64,000 nucleotides of DNA from Nymphaea colorata (GCF_008831285.2 NC_045146.1:10862972-10926971); one strand, 5' to 3'; positions 26,591 to 39,860 are shown, counted from the stretch's first letter. Numbers and translations are program-made. Notes: generated by a model from the sequence alone, not told the origin.

Positions 26591-26728
26591 GGGAGTTATA
26601 ATTTGTGACTATGTGGACACTCATGCATCGAAGTGTGAAATCTCCACACTGGGTGTGGTCATTCTCGTGTTCTTGTACTTGTAAAAGGTGTTGAATTGAA
26701 GACTTTATGTTTATAGGTGGCTCTTTGT

Positions 26729-26761
26729 AATATTAAAGAGTTACAAGATCTCTTTAATATT
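26729..26761. repeat. Perfect 12-bp inverted repeat
   Basis: AATATTAAAGAG (26729-26740) and its exact complement CTCTTTAATATT (26750-26761) around a 9-bp loop. Function is unknown; it may be part of an LTR. Confidence 0.85.
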
Positions 26762-27239
26762 TTCTTTATTTCTGTTTGATGTAATATGTAAATCTCCTTT
26801 CTACCCTAATCTCTTTATAATGGAGATAGGGTTAGGGAATACGTAAGTTTTCTTTCTCCAAGTGTTACGGCTGCTACTCTCTCTCTCTCTCTCCACATCT
26901 CATGACCTGCCATCTCCAAACCTCACGGCTGCAACAAAAGGCATTGTCATTTTTAAATCTCCAGGAATCCATATTCCTTAAGGGCAAGAATTTTAAGATT
27001 TGAAAGCTGTAATTATCCTTTTAGAAAGACTTCTTTGTATGAAATATTTTAAAATTTTTCTATGAAATTGACAGCCATCATTGTTTCCCATTTATTAGAA
27101 TGAGATAGAAAGCAAAAAATGCCCCAGATAGAAGGGTGAAACCAAAAGATCATGAGGATAAGTTTGGCCATCAAAAGAGAAACTTTTATTGAAGACTATT
27201 ATAAGTATATTAGGTAAAAAAACATTTTCAGATGAAGAG

Positions 27240-29350
27240 CATTTACAGGATCAAAAAATTTTTCATTGCGGCATCAATGAGATGGTAAGAATTACCTGGA
27301 AGGACTTCCTTCACCATATATGGCCCATCCCATTTGTTGCCCATTTTGCTTGCAATTGGTTTTTCATTGCAATGGTGGCTTGAAGACAAGCTCGTTTGTT
27401 TTAAACTTCTGCCCAATGACTGATTTTTTGCAAATGTCGAGTTACCCTCTCCCAATATGCTTTGATGTGCTCTACTGTTTGGAGTCTTTTTTTCATCCAA
27501 GAGATCTACTTGTAACATTCTTTGCTATTGTTACTTGTCCATGGGAATTTCCATCAATGATAGCAAACCTCTATGCTAGTTTTTTAATATGAAGTGGCAA
27601 CATTACATCTGTCCTATATATCAACTCGATTGGTGAAACATTAGTTGGTGTCCTAATTGTGGTTTTGTATGCCCACACATGTCTAGCCATTCCCTTGTAG
27701 GTAATAAGATGTGGAAAAGTTATGTTTGATTTAAAATTTAGCATAAAAATCTTGCATCATTTCATTCGTGAAATGAGTATCATGGTCAGAAACAATGTCA
27801 TAAGGTATACTAAATCTTCATAAGATGTTTTTGTGGATAAAGGATGTCACTTGTCTACCTTCTACAGTTTTAAGTGTAACTGTTTTTACCTACTTGGTGA
27901 AATATTTGGTTGCAGTGAGGAAGTACTTGTGGCCATTTGACACGAGTGGATTGATGAGGCCCACTACATCAAATTCCCACATAGAGAAACGTCATGGTGA
28001 AACAATTGATTGTAAATAAGCAGCTGGTACATGAATAGAGTCTTCATAAATTTGGCACGTTAGACATATATTCACGTGTTTATGACATTTATGCTGCTTT
28101 GCTGTCCAATAGCATATTGCCCTCCCCAGTTGTTTAACTAGTGTTTGATAATCAAACATGGACAGCCCATATTCATTCACGTGTTCCTTGATAACATCTT
28201 GTGTTTGATCTTTGTCTAGGCATTGGGAATATTTTTGACTGAAGCCTCTCCTATATAATACTTATGTCTGAATAAAATATCTTGCCAAAATTCATTGTAT
28301 TGCACATTGTTTTTTGTTTCCAAATAGTTCATGATGTTTTGGTACCAAGGGATTTCTTGTGATCCTACTTGTTGACTTGTTCTGTGTTCATAATCCGGTT
28401 GAGTAAGTCATTTGACTTTCAAATGCTCTACATGGTACTGCCTTCATGAATACGATGATTGAAATTAAACTGGCTAATCCATCTACGAATTGGTTGAATT
28501 TCTTTTTGACATGGAAGAGTTGTAATTCTTCAAATTGGATTAATTAGTTCCCTAGTGGTCTCTTGATATGGAAAATTTTTTCTATGACCTTCCACTCTTA
28601 ATTTACTTGGTTTACTATAAGTAGGGAGTTTCTATAAGCATGCAGTCTTTTGATGTTAAAGTTCAACAATACCCTTAGCCCATGAATCAACTTGCTACCT
28701 CCCTCATATTGTGCCAAAATTCCCCCACTATCAGCATTGTTTATTGATATGTATAATAGTAGCAGCCATCCCAGAACTGAGCATTGGAGGATTGGTGGGT
28801 TAAGAAGGTATTTGCTTAATTTTGTTCTAGAGATCATTGCATCATGGGCTCAGTCAAATTTTGCTCCCTTTTTCAAAGAAGTTGGTTGAACGGTTCGCAA
28901 CGAAGGGCCAAGTTGGAGATTAATCACCTGATCATGTAAATTCCACCTTGTAAACTCCTTATCTCCTTAAGAGTCCTGGTGTCAAAAGGTGAATAATAGC
29001 TCTAGTTTTCATGGGATCGACCTCTATTCTTTCTTGCTGACACAATAATTTTCCTGATTCAACTTTGAAGACACATTTTTGGGGGTTTAGTCTCAACTAA
29101 TACTGTAACAATTTGTCAGACTTTTTTAATGTCATATATATAAGTGTCTATGAATTTATGCATTTGATCTTGTCCGAAGGGCATTAATATATAACAAAAA
29201 TGTCCTCTAGGGTGCCGTGAATGAGGTCTCTGGTTGACCTCCAATGGCCAATTAGATCTAGTTGTATCCTAAGTAACTGTCCAAAAAAGAGAACATGACA
29301 TGTCCAGCTGCAATATCAATAAGAAGGTCTATGTTTGGAGAGGACAATCA
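27240..29350 (-). pseudogene. Ty3/gypsy (Tat/Ogre-like) RT, RNase H and integrase remnant, copy A
   Basis: On the minus strand the remnant starts with a piece of RT (PNIDLLID, FSFLD near 29340-29290). The RT-RNase H link follows: LSKYLLNPPILQCSVLGWLL and YISINNADSGGILAQYE at ~28820-28700. The integrase zinc-finger region has CHKHVNICLTCQIYEDSI near 28090-28040. The integrase core has SMWEFDVVGLINPL, HKYFLTATKYFTK and IVSDHDTHFTNEMMQDFYAKF, and the tail KMGNKWDGPYMVKEVLPG is at ~27345-27290. Stops and frame changes are frequent. The motif set (ending DGPYMVKEV) is that of the Tat lineage rather than chromoviruses. Gag and protease were not found. Confidence 0.8.
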
Positions 29351-31939
29351 TCCATGTTGAGTCGCTCACATAGGCCATAACATGTCACCATTTTTTATAC
29401 ATTTTATGAGCAGGTTATCATATGTTTTCATGAGATTTTTGGTGATTTTCATGTGATATTACACTTCCATTCATGCATGTATATAGTCCTTGCAGGAAGG
29501 CATTGGAAAACTATGCACAAAGTATGGAAACTTCTTTACTACTTTCCCATGTTGAAGAGTGATCCCGATTTGTGTACACATCCCTTCTCTTGTTTCTGTT
29601 GTTATGTTTGTTCTAATGTAGTATGCATCACATATAATTTTTCTTTCATGTTTAATTGCGCAGAATAGCTTGTCAACCATTTGCATACACTTTAAGTTTT
29701 AGTTCCATCACATGTTGGTCAACGCAAATGTTTTTCACTCAATCACTATCCTCTTAGAAACTATGTGGGTTCAGCATGATCCATATATTCGTTTGGAGAC
29801 TTTTAGATGGTGGAGCTCGAAAACCTTGGCATACTCTAGGATACACATCAAAATTTGTATCATGTTTTCAAAAAATTTCTTCAATGTTACTTTCAAAATT
29901 CAATTTCAAATCTTATTTGAAATGCTTATCTAAATAACTTTGTGAATCTGAACAACTTATTTTCGCATTTGGTTTTATAATCATGTTCCAAATTGCTTTT
30001 CAATATGTGTTCCAAATCTATTTTGATTTCAACACCCTTTTCACATTCAATTTCCATGTTCCACCGTTACTCTTCAAAGTTACATTACATGCATCATATG
30101 ACTTTATGATGACATGAGCACTCCTGTTAAGCTTATTACTCACTGTGTTGAGAAGACATTTAGTGTTCAAAATCAGTCCTATTCTGAAATTGTAGGAGCA
30201 TATACATATTGTGTTCCATGATACAATCTAGATTTGATGCCCTACATATATGAATCTTAGACATTATGCAATGTAGTTTGGACCTTAAATTGATTGCTGT
30301 GGATTAAGGTGTTAGGAACAGCCGATCCTCCTACCAATAGGATGTCTCTCATCTCTTTTCTTTAGACAAAGGCAAGTAAACTATCTTTCCCATCAGTTGT
30401 GCACAAGACCTAAAACACTTTTCTCCTTTCTTTAGTTTGAATTTCATGTCCACCATCATGTTTTGAGGAAATACTTCACCACCCAAAAGACAGCAACAAA
30501 GATCTACCGATTTGGTGGCCCCATGTAATTCTATCATGTGTAATGTTATGTTGTGCCAATATTTTTATTGAACCTATATAGTGAGCTTTGAGCCAATAGC
30601 TCACAAACCAGTCAGCCTTAAGATGTTAAATATAGAATACTCCTTGGACTTACTTGCTTAAGTTTAGAAGGCTTCTATAGCAGGTCTAGACAAAGTTCAT
30701 AGGTCACATAACTTCACAAAGTAGATACAAATCAAGTTTTACTGCCATTTGGTACATTTGAGTACTGATCCAAAAAAACAACCACCCTCACCCAAAGTGC
30801 ATCTTTCCCCAATCAATTTTCTACCTACCAAGATTTTACAAGACATGGATCTCCTTCTCACAGTGTTGTTTTGCTCAGTTTATCTAAATGTTTGATTATT
30901 GAAACCAGTGCATTTCCTTGTGATGATATTCTCAACATCATAAAATTCATCTTCTATGCATCAATAAAAGATTTTTCTAGTCTCCCACTATCATCAACTA
31001 ACAATGAAATCTAGAAACTTTTTATTTCCTGATTCAATATTGAAAGTAGAATGATGAATGTCCCAAAGTGAATAAATGTTTTTCCCAAAAGTGAAACAAA
31101 CTTTGAAAGTTTTTCTCTAAAACATTCTTGACATCAAGTATTACATTGTTTGGATAGGGAACTTTTCTTTCCCCAAGGAAAGGGTGTCTACAGAACAAGG
31201 TGATGGATAAGGTGGGTTGCAAGGATCCTCTAGCAAGGCCAAGGTAGCCCAAGGATCATTTATCATTGTATAGTTGTCAATGACATTTCTATAGACAATT
31301 GTGAGACAGTACTTTGCTTTTCCCAAGAAGCCTAGGACTAACTGGACTGTTCATTAACTGGCAAAGTTGAAGGGACATGATTGGAATGTCTAGGTGCCTA
31401 GTTTTTTTTTTTTGTCCTAAGATTATCTAATCCAAGATTTGCTTGTTATCAAGTTCCTGATAAGCTTCTCTAATGCTAAGGTGACTTTGCAAGTAGATTG
31501 CACCACTTTGAAATGAGCTCCCATTGAACTCTCCCATGATTGAGTCCTAGATATCTTCTAAAGAAAATGAACTCCTTCAAATTCTCCTTGTAGAGTTTCC
31601 TTCTGAGAGGCAAAAATATGGTGAAAAGGTTGATCGCCAATTCTCCTAACTGACTAGGATGCCACTTTCAATTTTTGAAAGGATAGGGATAAAAGGAATA
31701 AACATATTTCCAATTTTCCTAACTAACTAGGACACCATTCTTGAATACAGAAAGTAGTTGGGGTGAAAGGGTTAGTTCCACTGTCAATTCTCCTAATTAA
31801 ATACGACGTCACACTTGAATGTTGATTTTCGAAATTATTTGAAAAGATACTCCAATGACTATGTTTTGAATGTGAAATGAAAGAAAATTACTTTTCATAG
31901 ACCAATTCAAGAGAACAACCACAAAAGTAGTAAATGTAT
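29351..31939. other. Stretch without recognisable genes
   Basis: AT-rich, with only short open frames that show no family resemblance. It would correspond to the gag/protease side of Tat-like copy A if that element were complete, but no zinc knuckle or protease motif was seen. Confidence 0.4.
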
Positions 31940-32840
31940 GGCAATATAGTGAACACTAGAGTACAAACCACGAGAAGAGAGAGGCCAAAGTAAAAGGATG
32001 TAACCAATCGGAATATGGGTTATGAAATGAAAACATGTAAACAATAGAGTGTAGACTACATGGAAAATAATGACCAAAGGAAAGGGTGTAACTATACAAG
32101 AGTATGGGTTACAAAATATAAATGTTTAGTCAATTCTAGAGTACAAACTACAAAAAAAAAAGGTGTAGCCATGTTACAAAGTAAAATGTGTAATTAACAC
32201 TAGAGTGCATACAACAAGGAAAGAATGGTTAGAGAAAAAGTGTCACCAATAGCAGATCACAGGTTACAAAATAAAATGTGTATTCAACACCAAATTACTG
32301 TCCATGATAAAAGAATAGCCATAGAAAATGTAATAAATACCAGAGTACATATTATGAAATAAAACTTGCAACCAACACTGAAGTATGGGTTACAAAATAG
32401 AAATATCAAGTCCACATCAAAGTGTGCACTATGAAAAGAGAGGCCAAAGTAAAAAGACATAATCAATATTAGAATACACGTTACAAAATGAAAACATGTA
32501 ATCAACACCAGATTTCAGATTATAAAAAAAGAGTAGCCAAATAAAAGAGGGCATAACCAATACCAGAGTCTGCATTATGAAATAGAATCACATAGTCAAC
32601 ACCAGGGTGCAGACTACAAGAAAACAATGGCCAAGAAAATTGTGTAACCAATACTAGAGCATGGGTTACAAAATGAAAAAAGTCAATGCCAGAATATGGA
32701 CTATGGAAAAATAATGGCCAAAGGAAAAAGGTGCAACCAATGCTAGAGTATAGTTTCAATATGGAAAGATGTAATAAACACTAGAATACATACTATGAGA
32801 AGCAATAAACCAAAGGATGTGAGCAATATTGGAATGTGGA
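31940..32840. repeat. Diverged tandem array, ~100-bp period with ~50-bp half-units
   Basis: Alternating half-units recur about eight to nine times. One resembles 'aacactagagtgcagactac..gaaaagaatggccaaag'; the other resembles 'aaccaataccagagtatgggttacaaaatgaaaacatgta'. Diagnostic words are ACTAGAGTAC, GGGTTACAAAAT, TGGCCAAAG and GTAACCAA. Some units are shortened. It lies in the interval bracketed by the direct repeats at 21.8 and 33.98 kb. Confidence 0.75.
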
Positions 32841-33980
32841 TATCTTATCCTTGGTATGTTGTTGGTGTCCAAGCTTGAGTATGCATGTAGGTTTCAGTTG
32901 GCTTCTTGCCTTTTATCAGATTAAGCTTGTCAAATACATTGCTGCCAATGTCCACATTTACCATTCTAGCATAGCTGGTTAACATGAAGATATTCTTAAG
33001 AGAAATAGTGGAAAGGAGACCTTTATTATATTGGTAGAATTTGTTAAATTTCTGAGAGATCTTCATCCTATATGATGGGGCTCATTGCCTCTTGTTTGGC
33101 ATTCTCCTTAACTTGCATACCTTTCACTGTTCTCAAGTTATTGCTTTCAGAAGGGCCAAATATACTCATGAACATAATCATCAGTTGTTCAAACTTATCT
33201 AGTGAGCTGGATCAAGGTTTCTCATCTCTTGATGGTTGTTGGATGATCCATGTGAGACAATGTTCTTTTGTTGTTGTTTTTCCTTGTTGGCAGAGACACG
33301 ATTATGCTGGCACCCTAACTTAGCGGGTGTCACCTTAGGCAATGTCAAATGTTTCCTTGGAAGAAGGAAGAGAGATCAGTGGTTGACATGACAATAGGAG
33401 AAACAAGTGGCATTCAATGATGAAAACATTAAAGCAAAGGAACTGACACGACCAAACAAGGTATTGAATGCAGGGATGACAAATGTTTGACATCCTATTG
33501 GATGGTATGCCATGGGAATGGTGAAGTTAGTGTAGCCTACTACTAAGGAACGATCAACCATTATGTTGTAATATTGCATCAGTGAAGTCATCAAGAGAAT
33601 ATAGAAACATATTGCAATATTGCTTTGGATCAAAAAGAGAAATAATATTATTGATAAAGGAATCCAAGGTACATAGACTCTAGAGATAGTAAAAGGACAC
33701 CTAAACATTGACAAGTAGAAAAAATTGTTTAATAGCGAGAAGACATTAGACATGAAGCTAAAGTTTGTCTGATTACCAAATTCTTCACCATGAATTGAGC
33801 CAATCCCTTGTATTGAAATATCAAAGCCTTCTTCACTATGTCGAATGTTGAATCCTCAATTTCCTCTAATTCCTAAAGAGTTGTAGTGTAAGAATATTGT
33901 TTACATGTAAAATTTTTCAATCTTACAAGCAAACCGTAATAAATAAGATATCATTATCTATAGTCCCCTCTGTTTTCCTT
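32841..33980. other. Stretch with weak coding traces on the minus strand
   Basis: An open frame at 33376-33753 minus (125 codons) contains a PMAYHPIGCQ segment vaguely like the 'Y-x-P-x-R' block of plant-mobile-domain or extra-ORF proteins carried by some Tat elements. Neighbouring frames continue into 33072-33323. The resemblance is too weak to assign. Nothing else was recognised. Confidence 0.25.
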
Positions 33981-34210
33981 GTGCATGATTTTGAGAGATA
34001 GAACCCAACCTATTGGTACAAGGTCTAACGGTTCTTAACACCTTTACAAAGGGTAATCAAACCAAGGACTAGACTAGATGTCCAATTTCTGAGTTTAAAT
34101 ATCATCCAAAACTTAAGAAAGCAAACATACCCTAATTTTTGAAATCATGCATGTTTTAAAATCTCGTTGATCTTAGAAATGGATTGATGAAGAAGAAGAA
34201 ATTAATCTAA
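33981..34210. repeat. Direct repeat, right copy (possible Tat-type LTR edge)
   Basis: Partner of 21803-22030 in the same orientation. It lies ~335 bp from the broken RNase H end of Tat-like copy B. Confidence 0.5.
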
Positions 34211-34544
34211 AGCTTGTTCATGTCTGGATCATCATAGATTAATTCAAATTGAGATCCATAATCAAATATGATGCATGCAAAGAGTAAGTCATATAGACCT
34301 AGAGTCTGGTCTCTACTAAGATTGAGGTGAAGGATGAAGACCTAATAGGAAATTTTAGATTTGAATCCAAGAACTGAAATCAGAATCTAAGAGAATTATA
34401 AAATTCTTGTTTTAAGTTTAAGATGAGAGATGTCAATGTGTAAGACTTGTTTGTTTAAGTTTCGATTTAAGTTTAAGAAGCCATCAAAGAACATCATCCA
34501 GGGCTGAGTGATTTCAATGTGTAAGGCTTGTTTGTTTGAGAAAT

Positions 34545-36650
34545 TGTCATTGGTCTTCAGCTCTTCGGCCAATCAAAATTTTGCTAGCTGACCAGCTAAT
34601 GTTTGTCACTCGATGGACTTTTAAGAAATGTACTCCCAAGTCATATTGCATGAGAAGTACCTCCCACTTGGCAATTATTTCTATGATAAATGGATGTTCT
34701 ATGTATACCTGGAAGGATCTAATCTGAAAACTATCTTGACTTTGCATGAGAGCATGTAATGTCTCAATTTCTGACACATCAAAACAAAGGAAAGACATGT
34801 TTTCTCCGTCATCAAACATATTTTTTTCATATTAAACGAAGGTTTTGCTGACATAATTTATCGTATGTTTTATCTTGCGACCTTCTTCATACTATGCTAA
34901 AAATACTCTATAATTGAAGTGGTTAATGGAAATATATAAAAGTAATGTGCACCCCAAAACTAGAAGATTCAACAAATACTGCTTGATGCGTTCAAAAGAC
35001 TCTTGACATCGTGGGTTCCATTCAAACTTGATGCCCCTTTTGACCGGCTGGTTGAACGGCTCGAATCTAAGGGCTAGATTGGAAATGAATTGCTGGATTG
35101 CCTGCACCCTACCTTGTAAGCTGCATAGTTTTTTCATAGTAGTTGAATTTAACATGTCAGTGATGGCCTTGGCATTCATGGGATCTTCTTTAATGCCTTG
35201 CTGGCTCACCATATACCTCAAGAGTTTGTCTGATTCGACATGTATACGTATTTGTAGGGATTTAGTCTCAACTTGTATTGGAGCAACCTGTCAAAAATTT
35301 AAGTTAAAACCTCAATATGATGATGGTGTGTCTAGGACTTGACCAGAATATTTTATCTACATAGACATCCATGAACTTGTGCATTTGACCATGAAATATA
35401 GTTGTCATGGCTCTTTGACATAAAACTCCTATATTCTTCAATCTAAATGGCATCATTGTATAGCAAAAGGTGCCTCAAGGTATGGTGAATGATGTCTTGG
35501 GTTGATCTTTGGAAGCCAACATAATGATTATAACTAGAACGTCTGTCCAGAAAATAGAACATTGCATTGCCTATTGTACTGTCAACCAGTTGATCAATGT
35601 TGGGTAGAGGGTAGCCATCTTTTAGCATGGCCTTGTTGAGATCTTGGAAATCAATGCAGATCTGGACCATTCTATTTTCTTTTGGTATAAATATTATGTT
35701 CACAAGCCATTCAGGATAATCAATGGTTCTAATAAACTTAGCTTCAAGTAGATATTCCAATCATTCTTTAACCTTGTCTCCGACACGTGAATTTGACTTC
35801 CTCAGTCAATGGACCAGTCTTCATATGTCCATGTGAAAACTTTCTCGTATCTTTTGAGAAATTAATCTTTTGGATCCAAGTTGACACCCATTTGTATTGT
35901 CTTGGGCTCTTCTGATGTTCTACTATTGACCTCCTTGGTGGGATCGTTGAGCAATGCTGGGGGTTAATCTTCTCTCTATAATTGAGCCAAATCCGGTTTT
36001 ACTTGTTATAGTAACTGGACTGGTTCTTCTTGTGGAATTGACTCTTCCTACTTCTTGACCTCATTCACATATTGATTCTTCTATTGTTCAAACTTGGGGT
36101 CAATAACCAGCTTGCAGATGGGATTGAATGCCATTTTGATCCTGTAAAGAGTGATGATAAGGAACTAAGTTGGATGTTCATAGTGAGACAAATAATGAAA
36201 AAGGATAAGAGAAAGGTACACATGAATGTGGGTAAAATTATTGAACTTTATTGATAAACTTGAAGTATGGGCATCCCTATTGTCCCTACAAAAATTTGGG
36301 AAAAAAAGCAAGGAAAAGTGAAATAGTGACAATGATTTTTCTATTTAAGCTCCCTGCTTCTTCTTGGACACCTTCTTAGCCTTTCCCTTGTTAAGCTTTC
36401 ACTTGCAGCCAAAACCTACTATTCCTCTAAGCTTGGCTCCACTGACTGGCTCGCTGATGCCATCTTCCTTAAACCCTATGCCTATGTATAGTGAGACACC
36501 CATTTTGAAAGGTGCTTCACAAAATGAAGTGCCCCCTAGGAAACCTAAGCACAAACTATGCCAATATAGATGCACAATCCAGATATCCAACCAAAACGTT
36601 GGCATAGCGAGCCTACATATAGTTTCATATCTGCAACAAGACTGAAAACC
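34545..36650 (-). pseudogene. Ty3/gypsy (Tat/Ogre-like) pol remnant, copy B
   Basis: Minus-strand pol remnant. Upstream part at 36650-35760: GLGFK-like DNA, then VNLDPKD, FLKRYEKVFTWTYED. RT at 35760-35440: WLVNIIFIPKENRMVQICID, DLNKAMLKDGYPLPNIDQLV, FYFLDRRSSYNHY. The RT-connection region at 35221-34892 has FISNLALRFEPFNQPVKRGI, ESFERIKQYLLNL and LLLYISINHF. RNase H at 34819-34547 has IAKWEVLLMQYDLGV. Similarity stops at 34545, so integrase is missing. The frame is broken many times. Copy A (28.7-29.3 kb) has the same RT-RNase H region, so at least two elements of this lineage are present in the same orientation. Confidence 0.8.
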
Positions 36651-37824
36651 TAGCTGGTAAAGATATACCTAAATGCCAAGGCACAAGGGCTATCTATGTT
36701 CAAACGATGACAGCAACTTCATGTATATTTCCCAAACTTTTTTTATAGCAGCCAAACTCCATTTTAGACCCATTTCTTTGTATTTGCCTGCACAAAGAGG
36801 ATTAGAAATATATATGACATATTAATAAGGGATAAATGTTGAATGTTAACATCCACTACACACCAATCTGGTAGATAATAAAGAACAAATATATTGAAGT
36901 TAACCCATAGGAGAAAAAAATAAAGCATGCAAGGTCATGGTTTCTCCCAACAGTGGTATTAAATTCATAGTAATAACTTGAAATCAATTGACCATGGAAA
37001 GAGGGAAAAGATAAGCAGTATGTGGTGAACCAACAGATGATCTCTTAGGACTACATACAACCCTTAATTCTCCTCCCATCTGTAAGATTTACTGCTGTTG
37101 GAACATAGTTCTTGTTTCTTGACACTTATCTTATTTTACATGCAAAATGATGGGAGTAGAAGCAAAGAAAAAATTCTCTTTTTAATCTCCTTTAACCTTG
37201 ATAATAAATGAATGCCTTCTTGCTTTGTAAGCTTGACAAAAATATCAATCTTGGCTAGATTTCATCAAAACAATATCTAGAGATAATATAGGTTCTTATT
37301 TGGGAAAAACTTGCAATAAAATTTCAAAACAATAGAAACATATAGAGCATATAATTCATTTTCACATATTCAGAAAAGGAACTTGAAGATACTTCCCAAA
37401 AAGGGCAGGGAAAGGACAGTGGGGAAGAAAGCATACCATAGTTGTTCTTATCCAAATAATTGTAAAGAGCTGATAAAAAATGTGTCTTCTTCTACTGTTT
37501 TCTGTAAGAGGAGAACTAATACAACAGGAAAAATCATACAACAGTCAACAGGAAAAATCATGCAACAGGAAATCATACAAATTCAAATGAATGCATACAG
37601 CCATACACACTCAAAGAGAACATCCCCAAATCGGCAAATCCAAAAAAAAAAAAAACAATCCATAGCATTGAAGAAGAGTTAAGGATCAAGATCAACGGAT
37701 TAACTGTCCAATCTTCAAACAATAACATCCCCAAATTGGCAAATCCAAAAAAAAGAAGAAAAAACCCAAATCAAGAACATGAAACCCTAAGTTTTAATGT
37801 GAAAAAGAAAAAAAAACCACTTAC

Positions 37825-38050
37825 TTGTCTATCGTCGGCTGCCACCGGGCACCACCGGACGTCGCCGTGTGTCACGAACATCGTCGCAATCGCCCGCCAT
37901 AGCTGCCAAACTTCTCTGCTGCAGAATCATCGCTGGTGAAGTGGGAGAGCTCGTCGGTTTTGTGACATAAAATCGTGACCCATATCCGCATTCCCGTGTT
38001 AGCGTATCGACACGGGTACGTGCGCTAAACCCACGTATCCATGTGTCGTA
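37825..38050 (-). other. GC-rich island, possible first exon of an unknown minus-strand gene
   Basis: A locally GC- and CpG-rich patch. On the minus strand a short frame from about 37935 (MILQQRSLAAMAGDCDDV) runs to a stop next to a good splice donor (CAA/GTAAGTGG, ~37820). Outside it, 37980-38045 contains palindromic CACG/CGTG words (cgacacgggtacg). This may be the 5' end of a gene or a transposon end; I cannot tell which. Confidence 0.25.
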
Positions 38051-39564
38051 GATGAGAGGCCTTGTTTGAATTGCACTGCTTGATCTCTCTTATTTGTTTC
38101 AGTGGCGGGATCTTGCTTGGCTCTCCAACGATTCCCCAGCTCTCTCACCTGAAGGCACTGGGGTCTCTATGCAGAAGACTTTCTTGCCCAATCCCTCCCT
38201 TAGCTAGCATCTGTATGCACAGCTCAAGCCCCAAAGACCCGATGGTGCGTAAAAAGTCAGGGTGGAAGAAGGGAGGAGAAAGATAGGCATCTGACCAAGG
38301 CCAGTTCCAAACCTAGTTCCATTATCTGTTTCCCAGTCTGATGGGGGAAAAGGGCATAGAGGCACAGGTCTAGAAGGTGGTAGAGCATTAGATGTAAAGA
38401 ACATGGGTTCCTATTTTCTAAGAGTTTTTCATTACTTTTGAAGTATGGAACATCTGTGGATCCATCCTTGCATTTCCAAATATCTCGACAAATTATAATC
38501 TCATTTTCTTGTGTTTCCATTTTGTAGCTTGGTCAAGCACCGGGCACTCATCCAGATATATTACCTATTTCTTATTAATAGGTACTCACTAAATTGCAGG
38601 TATGTTGATATCATTGTTTCCTTTCTCTTCTTGGCCATTTCACTCAAGAAAACATTTTAGAATCTTAGACAATGCTGCAGATACATGTGGACTTTATAAC
38701 TTTAGCTTAACAATCCATAATGCTATCGTAGCATAAGTCATCATTGGGAAAAGGTTATGGAAAGCCAAATGGGTGAATCATGGACTGCATAGGCATGGAA
38801 GGCAAAATGCCTCTAAATCATCTTATTTATATTGGCTTGAAATTGTGGCTAGCAGTTCACTCATAACATTACTAATCTAAAGAAATGTGCACACGCATCT
38901 TATATATTTAACATAACATATCATATAAACTAAGAGGAACAGATGCATAGGGTAACAGGGCAATGTGAGGGGCGTGCATTGGAGATTCTTGGTCTTGTCT
39001 CAATCGGGTCATTTTGTTGCTAAAGCATTTCCATGGCATGTTACCTTAGTAAGCTGTTGGTCAAAGCTCACCCTCAATTAGAAAGGATAATGGAAAACAA
39101 AAGAACAAAAGGTGTGGTTTAGTGGGAAAGCAAATTTTATACTAAATTCACCATGTGTTGATGAGCTATGAAAGTGAAATATGCAGATTATAAGATGGAG
39201 ACAATGTCACAACCATAAAATGCAGAAATACTTGCTCAGTTGACCTGGTGAGTCAGTTGACTCAGCCAAGGTCAGTCAGTCCTTGGTCAAAACAGTTAAG
39301 GAATCATGCTTGAAGAGGACCGACTGGAGTCAAAGGTTGACAACTGTCTCGGTCCTATATCTGGATGCCCGATGTTCAATATGGAAGAACTGCACACGAA
39401 GTGCAGATTGTGTATTTAATCCATAACCTACAGTACCATTTTTCATTAAAATGGACACTAAGGTTTGCCCATAATATCCCAAAAATACATGTAAAGCATA
39501 TGACAAAACACGTATCACATGTACTAAAAGATAATAATTGTCATGGGCTTACATAGTCAACAAA

Positions 39565-39567
<3 letters not shown>

Positions 39568-39603
<36 letters not shown>
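39568..39603. repeat. (CT)n(CA)n compound microsatellite
   Basis: A run of CT repeats directly followed by CA repeats. Confidence 0.95.
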
Positions 39604-39604
<1 letters not shown>

Positions 39605-39729
39605 TATCCATATTCACCAGTCTGCAATGTTTAGTTGGAAAGCATTGTTTCACTTTCCCCCCCCCCCCCACAACTGTCAATGTGGATACTTTTACTAACC
39701 AAGTTAATTCTTGATAGGTCATATACCTG

Positions 39730-39860
<131 letters not shown>

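Larger units (their letters stand above)
21521..27239. other. AT-rich stretch without genes; contains tandem repeats
   Basis: No coding frame is recognised. It holds a direct-repeat partner of 33981-34210 at ~21803-22030, three ~165-bp tandem copies at 23831-24325, a cluster of 'gtgagcacaggtt' words at 26100-26590 and a small hairpin at 26729-26761. If the Tat-like pol at 27240-29350 belongs to one large minus-strand element, this would be its 3' untranslated region and 3' LTR. Confidence 0.4.

Noticed and set aside
39236-39300. Repeated TCAGTTGAC/GTCAGTC words as regulatory sites
   Set aside because: Short palindromic words common in plant LTRs; no element ends or gene nearby to support a role.
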